64,000 nucleotides of DNA from Trinickia violacea (GTDB lineage: Bacteria > Pseudomonadota > Gammaproteobacteria > Burkholderiales > Burkholderiaceae): positions 1,116,001 to 1,180,000 of the forward strand of contig NZ_CP040077.1 of NCBI RefSeq assembly GCF_005280735.1, in the 5' to 3' direction. Of the stretch, positions 7,922 through 16,467 are shown in pieces (position 1 is the stretch's first letter; every line of letters starts with the position of its first letter). The notes under the pieces were generated by a model. The model had not been told where the DNA came from. It did no database searches and was given only the letters and a program-made list of their open reading frames with translations. Position numbers and translations under genes: made by a program.

Positions 7922-9218
7922 TTCGCTGTTCGGACGGCTGGCGCTGCTCGTGATCGCCGTCCTGCTGTTGTCGCATTTTGCGTGGTTCCTGCTGATCCGC
8001 TTCGAGCGCAACCAGTTCCAGGCGCGCTATGCGGTGGAGGAGGCGACATTCCTGGTCGACGCCGTGCGCCAGCACGTCAAGCTCACGCCGAACCAGCCGC
8101 TGCCGTCGCGCGTGCGCCTCGTCGATCCGACGAGCGCCGACATCCCGCCCGAGAATCCCGACTTGCCCGGCTCGCTGAAGCGCTTCGCCGACGACGTGCA
8201 CGACCGCATGCCGGCGGGCTCCGATGTCCGGATCGTCGGGGGGCGCCCGCCCCAGCTGTGGGTGCACGAGGCGGGCGACCGCGACTGGATCGTCGTGCCG
8301 GTGCAGCCGCTGCGTCCGGCGCGGCCGTTCGACCAGATGCTGATCTGGCTGTCGTCGATCTTTTCGCTGGCCGTGATGTGCGCGCTCTTTGTCGCGTGGC
8401 GGCTGCAAAAGCCGCTGACCTCGCTCGCCCAGGCGGTGACCCGCTTCGGCCGCGGGCTGCCGGTGCCGCCCTTGAAGGAGCGCGGGCCGCGCGAGCTGCG
8501 CCAATTGACGCACGGCTTCAATCAGATGGTGCAGGAAGTGTCGCGCACCGAAAATGATCGCGCGGTCATGCTGGCCGGTGTCGCGCACGATCTCAGGACG
8601 CCGCTGGCGCGCCTGCGGCTGCGCGCGGAGATGATGGAAGAGGCGAAGATGCGCGACGGCGTCGTGCGCGACGTCGATTCGATGACGCACATCGTCGATC
8701 AATTCCTCGTGTTCGCCCACGGCGGCGTCGATCGCAGCGAGCCGGTCGAGGTCGACGAGCAGTGCGAGCGCATTGCCCGGAGCTACCGGGCGGCATCGAC
8801 GGGCGCGCCGAGCGTGCAAACCGAGCTCGCCGCCGGCGCGGGTTTCCGGCTGCCCGCCGCGACGCTCGACCGGATCTTGTCGAATTTGCTCGAAAACGCG
8901 CATGCGTACGGCGCCCCGCCCGTGCACATCGAGACCGCGCGCACGCCGGCCGCCTGGACGCTGGTGGTCAGCGATCATGGTCAGGGGATTGCCCCGCAGG
9001 ATCTGATCAATGCGAGCCGCCCGTTCGTGCGGCTCGACCCGGCGCGCGGCGGCAACGGGCACAGCGGCCTTGGCCTCGCGATCGTCGACCGGCTCGTGCG
9101 CCGCGCGGGCGGCGTGTGCGAGATCGGCAATCAGGAAGGCCGCGGCTTGCGTGTGCTGATGACGTTCCCGTTAGAAGCGCTGCCGCGCACGACAGCGGAA
9201 TCCGAAGCGGTCTGGTAG
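7905..9218 (+). CDS. sensor histidine kinase (EnvZ/RstB-like)
   Basis: A 437-residue inner-membrane kinase partnered with the preceding regulator. The first membrane span is at about residues 10-31, a periplasmic sensor region runs to about 140, and the second span is at about 145-165. A HAMP linker leads to the dimerisation helix with phospho-acceptor His228 in GVAHDLRTPLARLRLR. The ATPase domain has N-box ILSNLLENAHAYG, G1 DHGQGI and G2 GHSGLGLAIVDRLV. The ATG lies inside the end of the regulator gene, giving a 17-bp overlap. The input signal is not evident; the divergent Spy-like gene suggests envelope or metal stress. Confidence 0.9.
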   Translation: MRRPIDSLFGRLALLVIAVLLLSHFAWFLLIRFERNQFQARYAVEEATFLVDAVRQHVKLTPNQPLPSRVRLVDPTSADIPPENPDLPGSLKRFADDVHDRMPAGSDVRIVGGRPPQLWVHEAGDRDWIVVPVQPLRPARPFDQMLIWLSSIFSLAVMCALFVAWRLQKPLTSLAQAVTRFGRGLPVPPLKERGPRELRQLTHGFNQMVQEVSRTENDRAVMLAGVAHDLRTPLARLRLRAEMMEEAKMRDGVVRDVDSMTHIVDQFLVFAHGGVDRSEPVEVDEQCERIARSYRAASTGAPSVQTELAAGAGFRLPAATLDRILSNLLENAHAYGAPPVHIETARTPAAWTLVVSDHGQGIAPQDLINASRPFVRLDPARGGNGHSGLGLAIVDRLVRRAGGVCEIGNQEGRGLRVLMTFPLEALPRTTAESEAVW

Positions 9219-9223
9219 GCGCG

Positions 9224-9248
9224 GGCGCTTTTTCTACGAAAGCGCCCG
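9224..9248. terminator. hairpin between convergent genes
   Basis: Stem GGGCGCTTT/AAAGCGCCC with a seven-base loop right after the kinase stop and before the 3' end of the opposing small gene. There is no clear T run beyond the stem, so terminator function is only likely. Confidence 0.45.
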
Positions 9249-9261
9249 TGCAGGCGGGCGT

Positions 9262-9528
9262 TTATTCGGCGAACAGCGTGTTGAGCGCGGCGGCGGCTTC
9301 GCTGTCGACCGTGTTGTACGTGACGCTGTTGGCCTCGAAGATGTAGTGCGTCGTGTACTTGCCGAGCTTCTCCAGAATCTCCTCCTGGATCGTTTCAGGC
9401 GCCACGTCGAGTTTCAGGTACCACGCCGTCGATGACAGCCGGCTCTGGAACGCGCCGTACTCGGCCAGTAGATGGTCGAACGCAGCGGCGTCCTGATCCC
9501 GGCAGACGATGACCAGATTCCCTTTCAT
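9262..9528 (-). CDS. small conserved-looking protein, unknown function
   Basis: An 88-residue cytoplasmic protein that I cannot assign to a family. It begins MKGNLVIVCRDQDAAAFDHLLAEYG, consistent with a beta-alpha ferredoxin-like fold, and ends with an acidic/aliphatic segment (SEAAAALNTLFAE). It has no signal peptide, membrane span or metal motif. The start is supported by GGGAGGT five bases upstream; the frame is open much further upstream, but that part is antisense to the adjacent cyclase gene. Codon use is normal for the window, so I consider it a real gene. It lies downstream of the GGDEF gene on the same strand. Confidence 0.75.
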   Translation of the reverse strand: MKGNLVIVCRDQDAAAFDHLLAEYGAFQSRLSSTAWYLKLDVAPETIQEEILEKLGKYTTHYIFEANSVTYNTVDSEAAAALNTLFAE

Positions 9529-9668
9529 GGATACCTCCCAGGTTGGATCAAAGACTTTCGTATGAAAGTCGATCATACCTTGAGGCTGCCTCATGCCGTT
9601 TTGACGTCGACTTTCGGCGGGCGCGTCATGTCGCGACGCGAAACGGGTTCGACCGGTGCTCGCGACGC

Positions 9669-11348
9669 TCAGGAGGTGGCGAACGCGGCGCGTCCGGCGG
9701 GCGCGGGGCCGTCGGGAGGCAGGGCTTTCGTGCGGTCGCGCCCGGCCGATTTCGCCGCATACAGCGCGAGGTCGGCGCGGCTCATGATGCGCTCGGGCAA
9801 GTCGGTGCCGGACAGCTCGGTGATGCCGATGCTCACGCTCAGCTCGGCGCCGGCCGGCAGCCGGGCCGACGGCTGGGCCCTTAACCGCTCGTGCAGCCGT
9901 TGGGCGACCGCGAGCCCGTCCGTCAGCGTGGTCGCCGGCAGCACGATGCCGAATTCCTCGCCGCCGAGCCGGCCGATCGCATCGCTCGTGCGCAGCTCGA
10001 GGCGGCAGATCGTGACGAAGTGCTCGAGCGCGCGGTCGCCGATGGCGTGGCCGAAGCGGTCGTTGATCTGCTTGAAGTGGTCGAGATCCGCGATCGCGAG
10101 GCACAGCGGCTTGCCGCCCGCGCGCGCCGCGGCGATCTCCTTTTGCAGCAGGTCGAGGAAGTAGCGGCGCGAGAGCGCGCCCGTCAGCGCGTCGTCGCGC
10201 GCCTCGGCCGACAGCAGCAAGTTGGCTTCCTGGAGCTGCTCCGCGAGATGGCGGGTGGCGCGATGGTGGCGCTTTTCGCGCAGGTAGGACGCGCCGATCA
10301 GATAGGCGAGCATGATCGAGCCGGCCAGCAGCACGAACACGAGCAAATGCAGGTTGCGATGGTTGCGCAGCAGTTCGGGCCACGAAATGAGCGGATCGAC
10401 GAGATGTGCGGAGAGCCCGGAGTTCAGCCCGCCGCGCATCTCGTAGAGCGAGGGCGTATGCGTGCCGGGCAGCTCGAAGATCTGCTTGCCAAGCGCACTC
10501 GGCACCCAGGGTGCATCGTGTGCCACTTGTGAGGCGAGCGGTTGCACGCCGAATTCCGGAAAATCGGTGCGCAAATAGATGTTCTCGCGCTCGTCGGCGC
10601 TCATCGTCTCGACGCGCGCGTGGGGCAGCGCGCGGCCGGCCACTGCGCTGTCGTGCGCCATGATGATGACGCCGTTCTCGTCGGCGATGAACGTGCCCGC
10701 GCGCGCGACCCAATGGCGCAGCCGCGCGATGCCGAGCTTGGCGACGATGGCCCCGACGAGCTCGCCGTCGTCGTACACGGGCGACGCGATGAATATCCCG
10801 GGCTCGCCGCTGCTGCGGCCCACGCCATATGCCTGCGTGAAGCCGCCGAGCAGCGCTTCCGCCAGATACGCGCGCGCTGCCATGTCCCGGCCGACGAACG
10901 AGTTCGGCGTAGCCGCGTTGCTCGAAGCCACGCAAAGGCCCCGCGTATTGACGAGCCAGATGTTGTCGAGACCGGAGAAGCCCTGGGCGTTGTGCAGGAA
11001 GTCGCTGATGCCGGCGAGCTGCGGGTCTTTCAAGAGCGTCTCGCGCAGCTCGGGTTCCATGGCGGGGCGCTTCGCGGCATAATTCTGCGCCTGAGACAGT
11101 GCGCGCTGAATCATGCGCATTTCGGCGATGGTTTCGGGAATTGCGCGCGCCATTGCCAGATCGCTTGCAATCATCTGCGCCATGTTGTCGGCGGCGGCCG
11201 ACGAGATCTGCCGCTGCGTGACGATGGCGTCGTCGAGCTCACGCTCACCCATCTGATCGGCCACCAGACCCGCGACGATCCAGCAGGCGAGCGTGACGAT
11301 CATGAGGCTCGACAGCGCAATCGCCCGGCGCAGGGTGGGGTGGTTCAT
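9669..11348 (-). CDS. membrane diguanylate cyclase with periplasmic sensor
   Basis: A 559-residue protein that makes cyclic di-GMP from two GTP. The N-terminal span (about 9-30) is followed by an extracytoplasmic, Cache-like region (about 35-330). A second span (HLLVFVLLAGSIMLAYLIGA) leads to a GGDEF domain (about 380-540). The active-site motif is intact (GGEEF), as is the DxDHFK metal/substrate loop (ADLDHFKQIND). The inhibitory I-site RxxD (RTSD) lies five residues before GGEEF, so product inhibition is expected. The ligand is unknown. The divergent region upstream is non-coding. Its 3' neighbour on the same strand is the 88-residue unknown protein. Confidence 0.92.
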   Translation of the reverse strand: MNHPTLRRAIALSSLMIVTLACWIVAGLVADQMGERELDDAIVTQRQISSAAADNMAQMIASDLAMARAIPETIAEMRMIQRALSQAQNYAAKRPAMEPELRETLLKDPQLAGISDFLHNAQGFSGLDNIWLVNTRGLCVASSNAATPNSFVGRDMAARAYLAEALLGGFTQAYGVGRSSGEPGIFIASPVYDDGELVGAIVAKLGIARLRHWVARAGTFIADENGVIIMAHDSAVAGRALPHARVETMSADERENIYLRTDFPEFGVQPLASQVAHDAPWVPSALGKQIFELPGTHTPSLYEMRGGLNSGLSAHLVDPLISWPELLRNHRNLHLLVFVLLAGSIMLAYLIGASYLREKRHHRATRHLAEQLQEANLLLSAEARDDALTGALSRRYFLDLLQKEIAAARAGGKPLCLAIADLDHFKQINDRFGHAIGDRALEHFVTICRLELRTSDAIGRLGGEEFGIVLPATTLTDGLAVAQRLHERLRAQPSARLPAGAELSVSIGITELSGTDLPERIMSRADLALYAAKSAGRDRTKALPPDGPAPAGRAAFATS

Positions 11349-11808
11349 CGACTCTCGGATCCGTCTGACAGTTGCGTGCGGTTAGCGGTATGGGTTGCGG
11401 TGCGGGGCGCGCCGGGCGGTGCCGCGGCATCTCGAAATTCTAACTGGCAGGCGGCGTCATGCCCATCACCCGCGGTGCGCAGCGTTTTTGCATCATCCGG
11501 CACCGAAAGGTTGTGCGTGAAACATAGGTTGTAGTAGTGTCGTGCCGTCAAAAAGCAGGAAAGCCAGTCAGCCTTCGAGCGCATCGGAATGCGCCGCCGC
11601 CGGGGGGTAGCGCGTGCTGACTAGAGCGCCTTAGCAGTCAACGAAATTCCGCACTCATGCGTCTTGTCATGTCCTCATATCGCTTTCCGAATCGACCTTT
11701 TGACTGGCGTGACGCTCACGCCATACGCCATTCGCATGCGATCTGCCGCTTAGTGGCCGGCTCGCCAGCAGCGGACCATTCACCGTTTCTTGCCGCGGAG
11801 GGCGCCTG
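11349..11808. other. intergenic region, no gene seen
   Basis: A 460-bp gap between the divergent cyclase and ABC permease genes. Short frames here lack coding character. It should hold both promoters; I could not assign boxes. Confidence 0.45.
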
Positions 11809-13563
11809 ATGGACTTCGGCTTCAACCTGAATCGGACCGCCAATGCGTCGGCATGGCGGCTTATGCCCAATCGCTGGGATTTCGTTGCGTTTCCGCTGAT
11901 CATCTGCTTGATCGCGATGGCCGCGATCGGCTTCCACGAGACGATGGAGCCGATCGCAACGCTCAAGACTCAGGTGATCTCGACCGATCCATCGAATCTG
12001 CCGGAATACGCGCTGCGCACGACGCTGCGCATGCTCGCGGCAATGGTGGCGTCGCTGGTGTTCACGCTGGTCTACGGCACGCTCGCGGCGAAAAGCCGGC
12101 GCGCGGAGAAGGTGCTGATCCCGATCCTGGACATCCTGCAGTCGGTGCCGGTGCTCGGCTACATCTCGTTCACGGTCACGTTCTTCATCGCGCTGTTCCC
12201 GACCCGCGTGGCCGGTGCCGAATGCGCGGCGATCTTCGCGATCTTCACGGCCCAGGCCTGGAACATGACGTTCAGCTTCTATCAGTCGCTGACCACCGTG
12301 CCGCGCGATCTCGACGAAGTCTCGCGCGGCTTCCATCTGACCGGCTGGCAGCGCTTCTGGAAGCTCGAGGTGCCGTTCTCGATGCCGGGGCTCATCTGGA
12401 ACATGATGATGTCGATGTCGGGCGGGTGGTTCTTCGTGGTGGCGTCGGAGGCGATCACCGTCGGCAACAACACGATCACGCTGCCGGGCATCGGTGCGTA
12501 TCTCGCGCAGGCGATCTCGGACAAGAACCTCACGGCGATCGGCTGGGTGGTTCTTACAATGACGATCGTGATCCTCGCCTACGACCAGCTGCTGTTCCGT
12601 CCGCTCGTCGCGTGGGCCGACAAGTTCCGCATGGAAACCACGAGCTCGGGTGTCGCACCGGAGTCGTGGCTGCTCGACGTGGTGCGCCGCACGCGCCTCA
12701 TTCATCAGCTGCTCGTGCCGGCCGGCTGGATGTTGGCGCGCACGGCGCGTTTGCCGTTCCGTCTGCCCTCGGCGAGCGGCGTGCGTTTCGCAGTGCCCAG
12801 GTTCGAGAAGGGGCCGTCGCGCATCGGCGACATCATCTGGGGCATCGTCGTGCTGCTCGGCACGGTGTATGTGGTCTATCGCGTGATCGCCTATGTGCGC
12901 ACCGGCGTCACGGTGAGCGAAGTGGAGCATGTATTCGGGCTCGGCTTCATCACCCTGTTCCGGGTGGCGATTCTGATCGCGATCTCGTCGGTGATCTGGG
13001 TGCCGCTTGGGGTGCTGATCGGGCTGCGTCCCGCGCTCGCCGAAAAGATCCAGCCGCTCGCGCAGTTCCTCGCCGCGTTCCCGGCGAACCTGCTGTTCCC
13101 GGTGTTCGTGATCGTGATCGTGAAGTTCAATTTGAACCCGGATATCTGGCTGTCGCCGCTGATCGTGCTCGGTACGCAGTGGTATATCCTGTTCAACGTG
13201 ATTGCCGGCGCAACCGCCTATCCGAACGACTACAAGGAAGCGGCGACGAACTTCCGCATTCGTGGATGGCAATGGTGGCGCCAGGCGATGTTGCCCGGCA
13301 TCTTCCCGTACTACGTGACCGGTGCGATTACCGCTTCGGGCGGCGCATGGAACGCGAGCATCGTCTCGGAGTTCGTGCAATGGGGCGACACCAAGGTCCA
13401 GGCCCACGGTCTCGGCGCCTACATCGCGCAGACCACGGCCGCAGGCGACTTCCCGAAGATCATTCTGGGCATCGCGGTGATGTCTTTGTTCGTCACGCTG
13501 TTTAACCGCATGTTGTGGCGTCCGATGTTCCGATACGCCGAATCCAAGCTCCGGCTCGATTGA
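11809..13563 (+). CDS. fused double permease of a nitrate/taurine-class ABC importer
   Basis: A 584-residue inner-membrane protein with two BPD-transport permease domains in one chain. The first covers about 60-270 and has the EAA loop DLDEVSRGFHLTGWQRFWKLEVP. The second covers about 370-575, with YKEAATNFRIRGWQWWRQAMLPG. Two-domain permeases of this layout occur in the NitT/TauT (nitrate, sulfonate, bicarbonate) family with an ATPase like the next gene. The GGAGGG ribosome site precedes the ATG. No periplasmic binding protein is present, so the substrate is unknown. It is co-directional with the ATPase gene 58 bp downstream. Confidence 0.88.
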   Translation: MDFGFNLNRTANASAWRLMPNRWDFVAFPLIICLIAMAAIGFHETMEPIATLKTQVISTDPSNLPEYALRTTLRMLAAMVASLVFTLVYGTLAAKSRRAEKVLIPILDILQSVPVLGYISFTVTFFIALFPTRVAGAECAAIFAIFTAQAWNMTFSFYQSLTTVPRDLDEVSRGFHLTGWQRFWKLEVPFSMPGLIWNMMMSMSGGWFFVVASEAITVGNNTITLPGIGAYLAQAISDKNLTAIGWVVLTMTIVILAYDQLLFRPLVAWADKFRMETTSSGVAPESWLLDVVRRTRLIHQLLVPAGWMLARTARLPFRLPSASGVRFAVPRFEKGPSRIGDIIWGIVVLLGTVYVVYRVIAYVRTGVTVSEVEHVFGLGFITLFRVAILIAISSVIWVPLGVLIGLRPALAEKIQPLAQFLAAFPANLLFPVFVIVIVKFNLNPDIWLSPLIVLGTQWYILFNVIAGATAYPNDYKEAATNFRIRGWQWWRQAMLPGIFPYYVTGAITASGGAWNASIVSEFVQWGDTKVQAHGLGAYIAQTTAAGDFPKIILGIAVMSLFVTLFNRMLWRPMFRYAESKLRLD

Positions 13564-13621
13564 TCGGCTTCATCCGGCACCTCATCTGAAACGTAGTTAG
13601 CGAAACCAAGAGTAACGCGCG

Positions 13622-14971
13622 ATGCAAAATTCCAAAGATGCTGTAGCTGCTACGCCGGTGCAGGCGCCGGCCGTTTCCCCGAGCGCTGGCGGCCGCGAGA
13701 TCCTGAACGTCAAGGACGTGTGCCGGGGCTTCGACAAGGCGCAAGGCGAGCTGCTGGTGCTCGACGACGTGAATCTGACGCTGCACGAAGGCGAGATCGT
13801 CGGGCTGCTCGGCCGCTCGGGGTCGGGCAAGTCGACGCTCCTGCGCATCATCGCGGGCCTGATCCAGCCGACCGACGGCCACGTCGACTACCTCGGCAAG
13901 CCGCTCGACGGTCCGGCCAAAGGCGTCGCGATGGTGTTCCAGACCTTCGCGCTGTTCCCGTGGCTCACCGTGCTGCAGAACGTGGAAGCGGGGCTGGAAG
14001 CGCAGGGCGTCGGGGCGCGCGCGCGTCGCGAGCGCGCGCTTGCCGCGATCGACCTGATTGGTCTCGACGGCTTCGAAAACGCCTATCCGCGCGAGCTGTC
14101 GGGCGGCATGCGGCAACGTGTGGGCTTCGCGCGCGCGCTCGTCGTCGACCCGACGCTGCTCTTGATGGACGAGCCGTTCTCCGCGCTCGACGTGCTGACC
14201 GCCGAAACGCTGCGCACCGACTTGCTCGACTTGTGGACGCAAGGCCGTCTGCCGATCAAGTCCGTGCTGATCGTCACGCACAACATCGAAGAAGCGGTGT
14301 TCATGTGCGACCGCATCCTGGTGCTCTCGTCGAACCCGGGCAAGGTGATCGCCGAGATCAAGGTGCCGTTCAAGCATCCGCGCAACCGTCTGGACCCGGC
14401 GTTCCGCCGCCTCGTCGACGACATCTACGCGAAGATGACCGCGCGCCGCACCGATGAAACCGCCAAGAAGGGGCTCGAGCTGGGGAGCTGGCTGCCGGAG
14501 GTGTCGACCAACCTGATGGCGGGTCTGATCGAGACGCTGGCCGCGGCGCCGTATCACGGCCGCGCGGACATGCCGGAAATCGCGCGCTCGCTGCATCTCG
14601 AAGTGGACGATCTCTTTCCGATCGCCGAAGTGCTGCAGCATCTGGGCTTCGCGGAAATGCGCGAAGGCGACATCTTCCTCACGCCGCCCGCGCGCGTGTT
14701 CTCCGAGTTCGGCACGCAGGAGCGCAAGATGATGTTTGCCGAGCATCTGCTGCGGCACGTGCCGCTCGCCGCGCGAATTAAGAAGGTGCTCAACGAGCGT
14801 CCGGGACATCGCGCGCCGCGCGTGCGTTTCGAGCAGGAGCTGGAAGATTTTCTGTCGGACCAGGCCGCTGAAGAAACGCTCGACGCGGTCATCAACTGGG
14901 GCCGTTATGGCGAGATCTTCTCGTATAACGACCAGACCGAAATTTTCAGTCTCGAAGACGTGGAGTCTTGA
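13622..14971 (+). CDS. ABC transporter ATPase with C-terminal AAA-associated domain
   Basis: A 449-residue ATPase that energises the preceding double permease. The nucleotide-binding domain (about 22-260) has Walker A GRSGSGKST, signature LSGGMRQRVGFARALV and Walker B LLLMDEPFSALD. The SNPGKVIAEIKVPFKHPRNR stretch is typical of NitT/TauT ATPases. A C-terminal extension of about 150 residues (from GLIETLAAAPYHGRADMPEIA) matches the AAA-associated domain, probably regulatory, found in a subgroup of these proteins. The extension makes it much longer than a usual 260-residue TauB/SsuB. Confidence 0.9.
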   Translation: MQNSKDAVAATPVQAPAVSPSAGGREILNVKDVCRGFDKAQGELLVLDDVNLTLHEGEIVGLLGRSGSGKSTLLRIIAGLIQPTDGHVDYLGKPLDGPAKGVAMVFQTFALFPWLTVLQNVEAGLEAQGVGARARRERALAAIDLIGLDGFENAYPRELSGGMRQRVGFARALVVDPTLLLMDEPFSALDVLTAETLRTDLLDLWTQGRLPIKSVLIVTHNIEEAVFMCDRILVLSSNPGKVIAEIKVPFKHPRNRLDPAFRRLVDDIYAKMTARRTDETAKKGLELGSWLPEVSTNLMAGLIETLAAAPYHGRADMPEIARSLHLEVDDLFPIAEVLQHLGFAEMREGDIFLTPPARVFSEFGTQERKMMFAEHLLRHVPLAARIKKVLNERPGHRAPRVRFEQELEDFLSDQAAEETLDAVINWGRYGEIFSYNDQTEIFSLEDVES

Positions 14972-15062
14972 TGGCCTCTTGATTGCCGATAGGGCTCGGC
15001 CCCGGTCCTGTCTGCTGCGCCCGCGAGTGTGATTCGGCGCGGGTCATGTGCCGCGGACAACC

Positions 15063-15115
15063 CGCCCCGCAACGCAGCCGCTAATCTCGGCATGTCTTGC
15101 GGGGCGATTTTTTAT
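15063..15115 (+). terminator. Rho-independent terminator after the ABC operon
   Basis: Ten-base stem CGCCCCGCAA/TTGCGGGGCG with a 24-base loop, followed by ATTTTTTATT. It lies about 90 bp after the ATPase stop and just before the end of the convergent lipoprotein gene. Confidence 0.85.
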
Positions 15116-15615
15116 TGCAAGTTGCCCCACCGATCCACCGCCGGCTCCGCCGACGCCCACTTCCATCCCTGCGGAGCCTGACACGCGGTGGCCGTGTACC
15201 AGTCTTCATGCGCGTCCGGGTCGTCGCCGTCCGCGACCGAGAACACGAAATCCTTGCAGAGCGTGAGCGCCGAGGCGAACGCGCGCGTCACGCGAATCCG
15301 GCCGTGGCCGTTCTCGACCGGCAGCCAATGCTTGACCTGCCACGTTTGCGTGCCATCGACCGGCGTCACGCCGACGAGCGACGCGATCGCATCCTGCTGA
15401 TCCTGATGCATGCGCTTCATCGTGCGGTTGACCGCTTCGTCGGTGGCCGCCTGCACCGCGATGCCGACGCCGATGCCCACCGCCGGGTTCGTGGTCACGG
15501 CGCCGGTGGCGACGCCCGCCACCGCGCCGCTAGCCGCGCCGATCGACTGGCAGCCGGACATGAGAAGCGTGCTCGCAGCCAGCGCTGCACCGCCGACGAT
15601 CAGACGCACGCTCAT
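15112..15615 (-). CDS. putative lipoprotein, second of a tandem pair
   Basis: A 167-residue probable lipoprotein of unknown function. The signal peptide ends in lipobox MSGC. A Gly/Ala-rich glycine-zipper-like segment (IGAASGAVAGVATGAV) follows, then a domain ending GWKWASAEPAVDRWGNLQ. The ATG overlaps the stop of the upstream gene by ATGA, so the two are translationally coupled. The upstream neighbour shares the same architecture and C-terminal signature, which points to tandem duplication. Two cysteines in the last third may form a disulfide. Confidence 0.8.
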   Translation of the reverse strand: MSVRLIVGGAALAASTLLMSGCQSIGAASGAVAGVATGAVTTNPAVGIGVGIAVQAATDEAVNRTMKRMHQDQQDAIASLVGVTPVDGTQTWQVKHWLPVENGHGRIRVTRAFASALTLCKDFVFSVADGDDPDAHEDWYTATACQAPQGWKWASAEPAVDRWGNLQ

Positions 15616-16163
15616 TGCAGCGCACCCCAGCGGCCGGTCGCCGGCTCGGCCGAGGCCCACTTCCAGGCGTTGCCGTCGCGGCAGATCGAGGCGACGTAGA
15701 AGGCGCTTTGCGCGGGTTTGTCTTGGGTCGCGGCGGTGTCGACCGAGAACACGATTTCCTTGCAGTCGAGCGCGCCGCTGCTGATCGTGCGGCTGACGGT
15801 GACGCGTCCGCGCTCGTCGTCTTCGATGGGAATCGAGTGCGAAACCGACCACGATGCGATCCCGCCGACATCGAGCGGACCGGCCGCCTGCGCGATCTGG
15901 TCCTGCGCGAACGCGTGCGCGACGCGTTGCGTGTATTTGACGCCGGCCTGCGCACCCGCGACAGCGCCGAGGCCGATGCCGGTCGCCACCGCGGCGTTGT
16001 TCGTGACCTTCGCGGCAATCGCCGCGCCGCCGATGCCGGCGCCCGCCGTGGCGCCTTGGTAGTAGACCGAGTTGCAGCCGCTCAACATCGATGCCCCCGT
16101 CAGCAAGAACATGGCGGTCAATGGCGCTTTGCAGCGCCAGAGGAAGCGGGGCAAGGGTGGCAT
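15612..16163 (-). CDS. putative lipoprotein, first of a tandem pair
   Basis: A 183-residue probable lipoprotein, paralogous to the gene downstream. The N-terminus carries a membrane segment ending in lipobox LSGC. A glycine-zipper-like stretch (GATAGAGIGGAAIAAKVTNNAAVATG) and a C-terminal domain ending NAWKWASAEPATGRWGALQ follow. The shared W-K-W-A-S-A-E-P-A motif and the spacing of the last two cysteines show the relationship. An internal ATG (MFLLTGASMLSGC) is an alternative start. A cell-envelope location is predicted; no function is assigned. Confidence 0.8.
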   Translation of the reverse strand: MPPLPRFLWRCKAPLTAMFLLTGASMLSGCNSVYYQGATAGAGIGGAAIAAKVTNNAAVATGIGLGAVAGAQAGVKYTQRVAHAFAQDQIAQAAGPLDVGGIASWSVSHSIPIEDDERGRVTVSRTISSGALDCKEIVFSVDTAATQDKPAQSAFYVASICRDGNAWKWASAEPATGRWGALQ

Positions 16164-16435
16164 TCTTCTTTCCTTCTATTGCTGTTCATTGCTTGCGTTG
16201 CGGCGGCTCGCGCGTGCTCGACTCACATGCGCCGCGCGGGCGCACGCGCATTGTGAACGATCGAATTTGTAATTGGCAAAACAGAAATGCAAAGGATTGC
16301 AAATCTTGCGGCGGTCGAGCGTGTTTTGTGCTTGGCGCGCTTGCGGAAAGGGTGCGTGTGCGGGGTGCGATTATCGCTCGGAGGTGCGAGCGGTGTCGTT
16401 GTGCGAAGTCACGTCATTCAATTCGAGATGACGCT
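16164..16435. other. intergenic region, no gene seen
   Basis: About 270 bp between the lipoprotein pair and the end of the sigma-54 activator gene, including a short AT-rich stretch near 16260-16310 that probably holds the promoter of the lipoprotein genes. I found no GG-N10-GC sigma-54 promoter in it. Confidence 0.4.
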
Positions 16436-16462
16436 GGGCCTGTCATCAGTGTGAACAGGCCC
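16436..16462. repeat. hairpin and copy A of a 23-nt repeat
   Basis: Stem GGGCCTGT/ACAGGCCC with an 11-base loop, six bases past the stop of the minus-strand activator gene. Bases 16440-16462 match 25076-25098 at 19 of 23 positions, in the same orientation and also just past a stop codon. Confidence 0.55.
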
Positions 16463-16467
16463 AGGCT

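Noticed and set aside
11716..13407. 563-codon minus-strand frame over the double permease
   Set aside because: His/Arg-rich antisense shadow; the sense frame has clear permease motifs.
16260..16310. possible sigma-54 promoter near TTGGCA and TTGC
   Set aside because: The GG and GC elements are 12 bases apart instead of 10.
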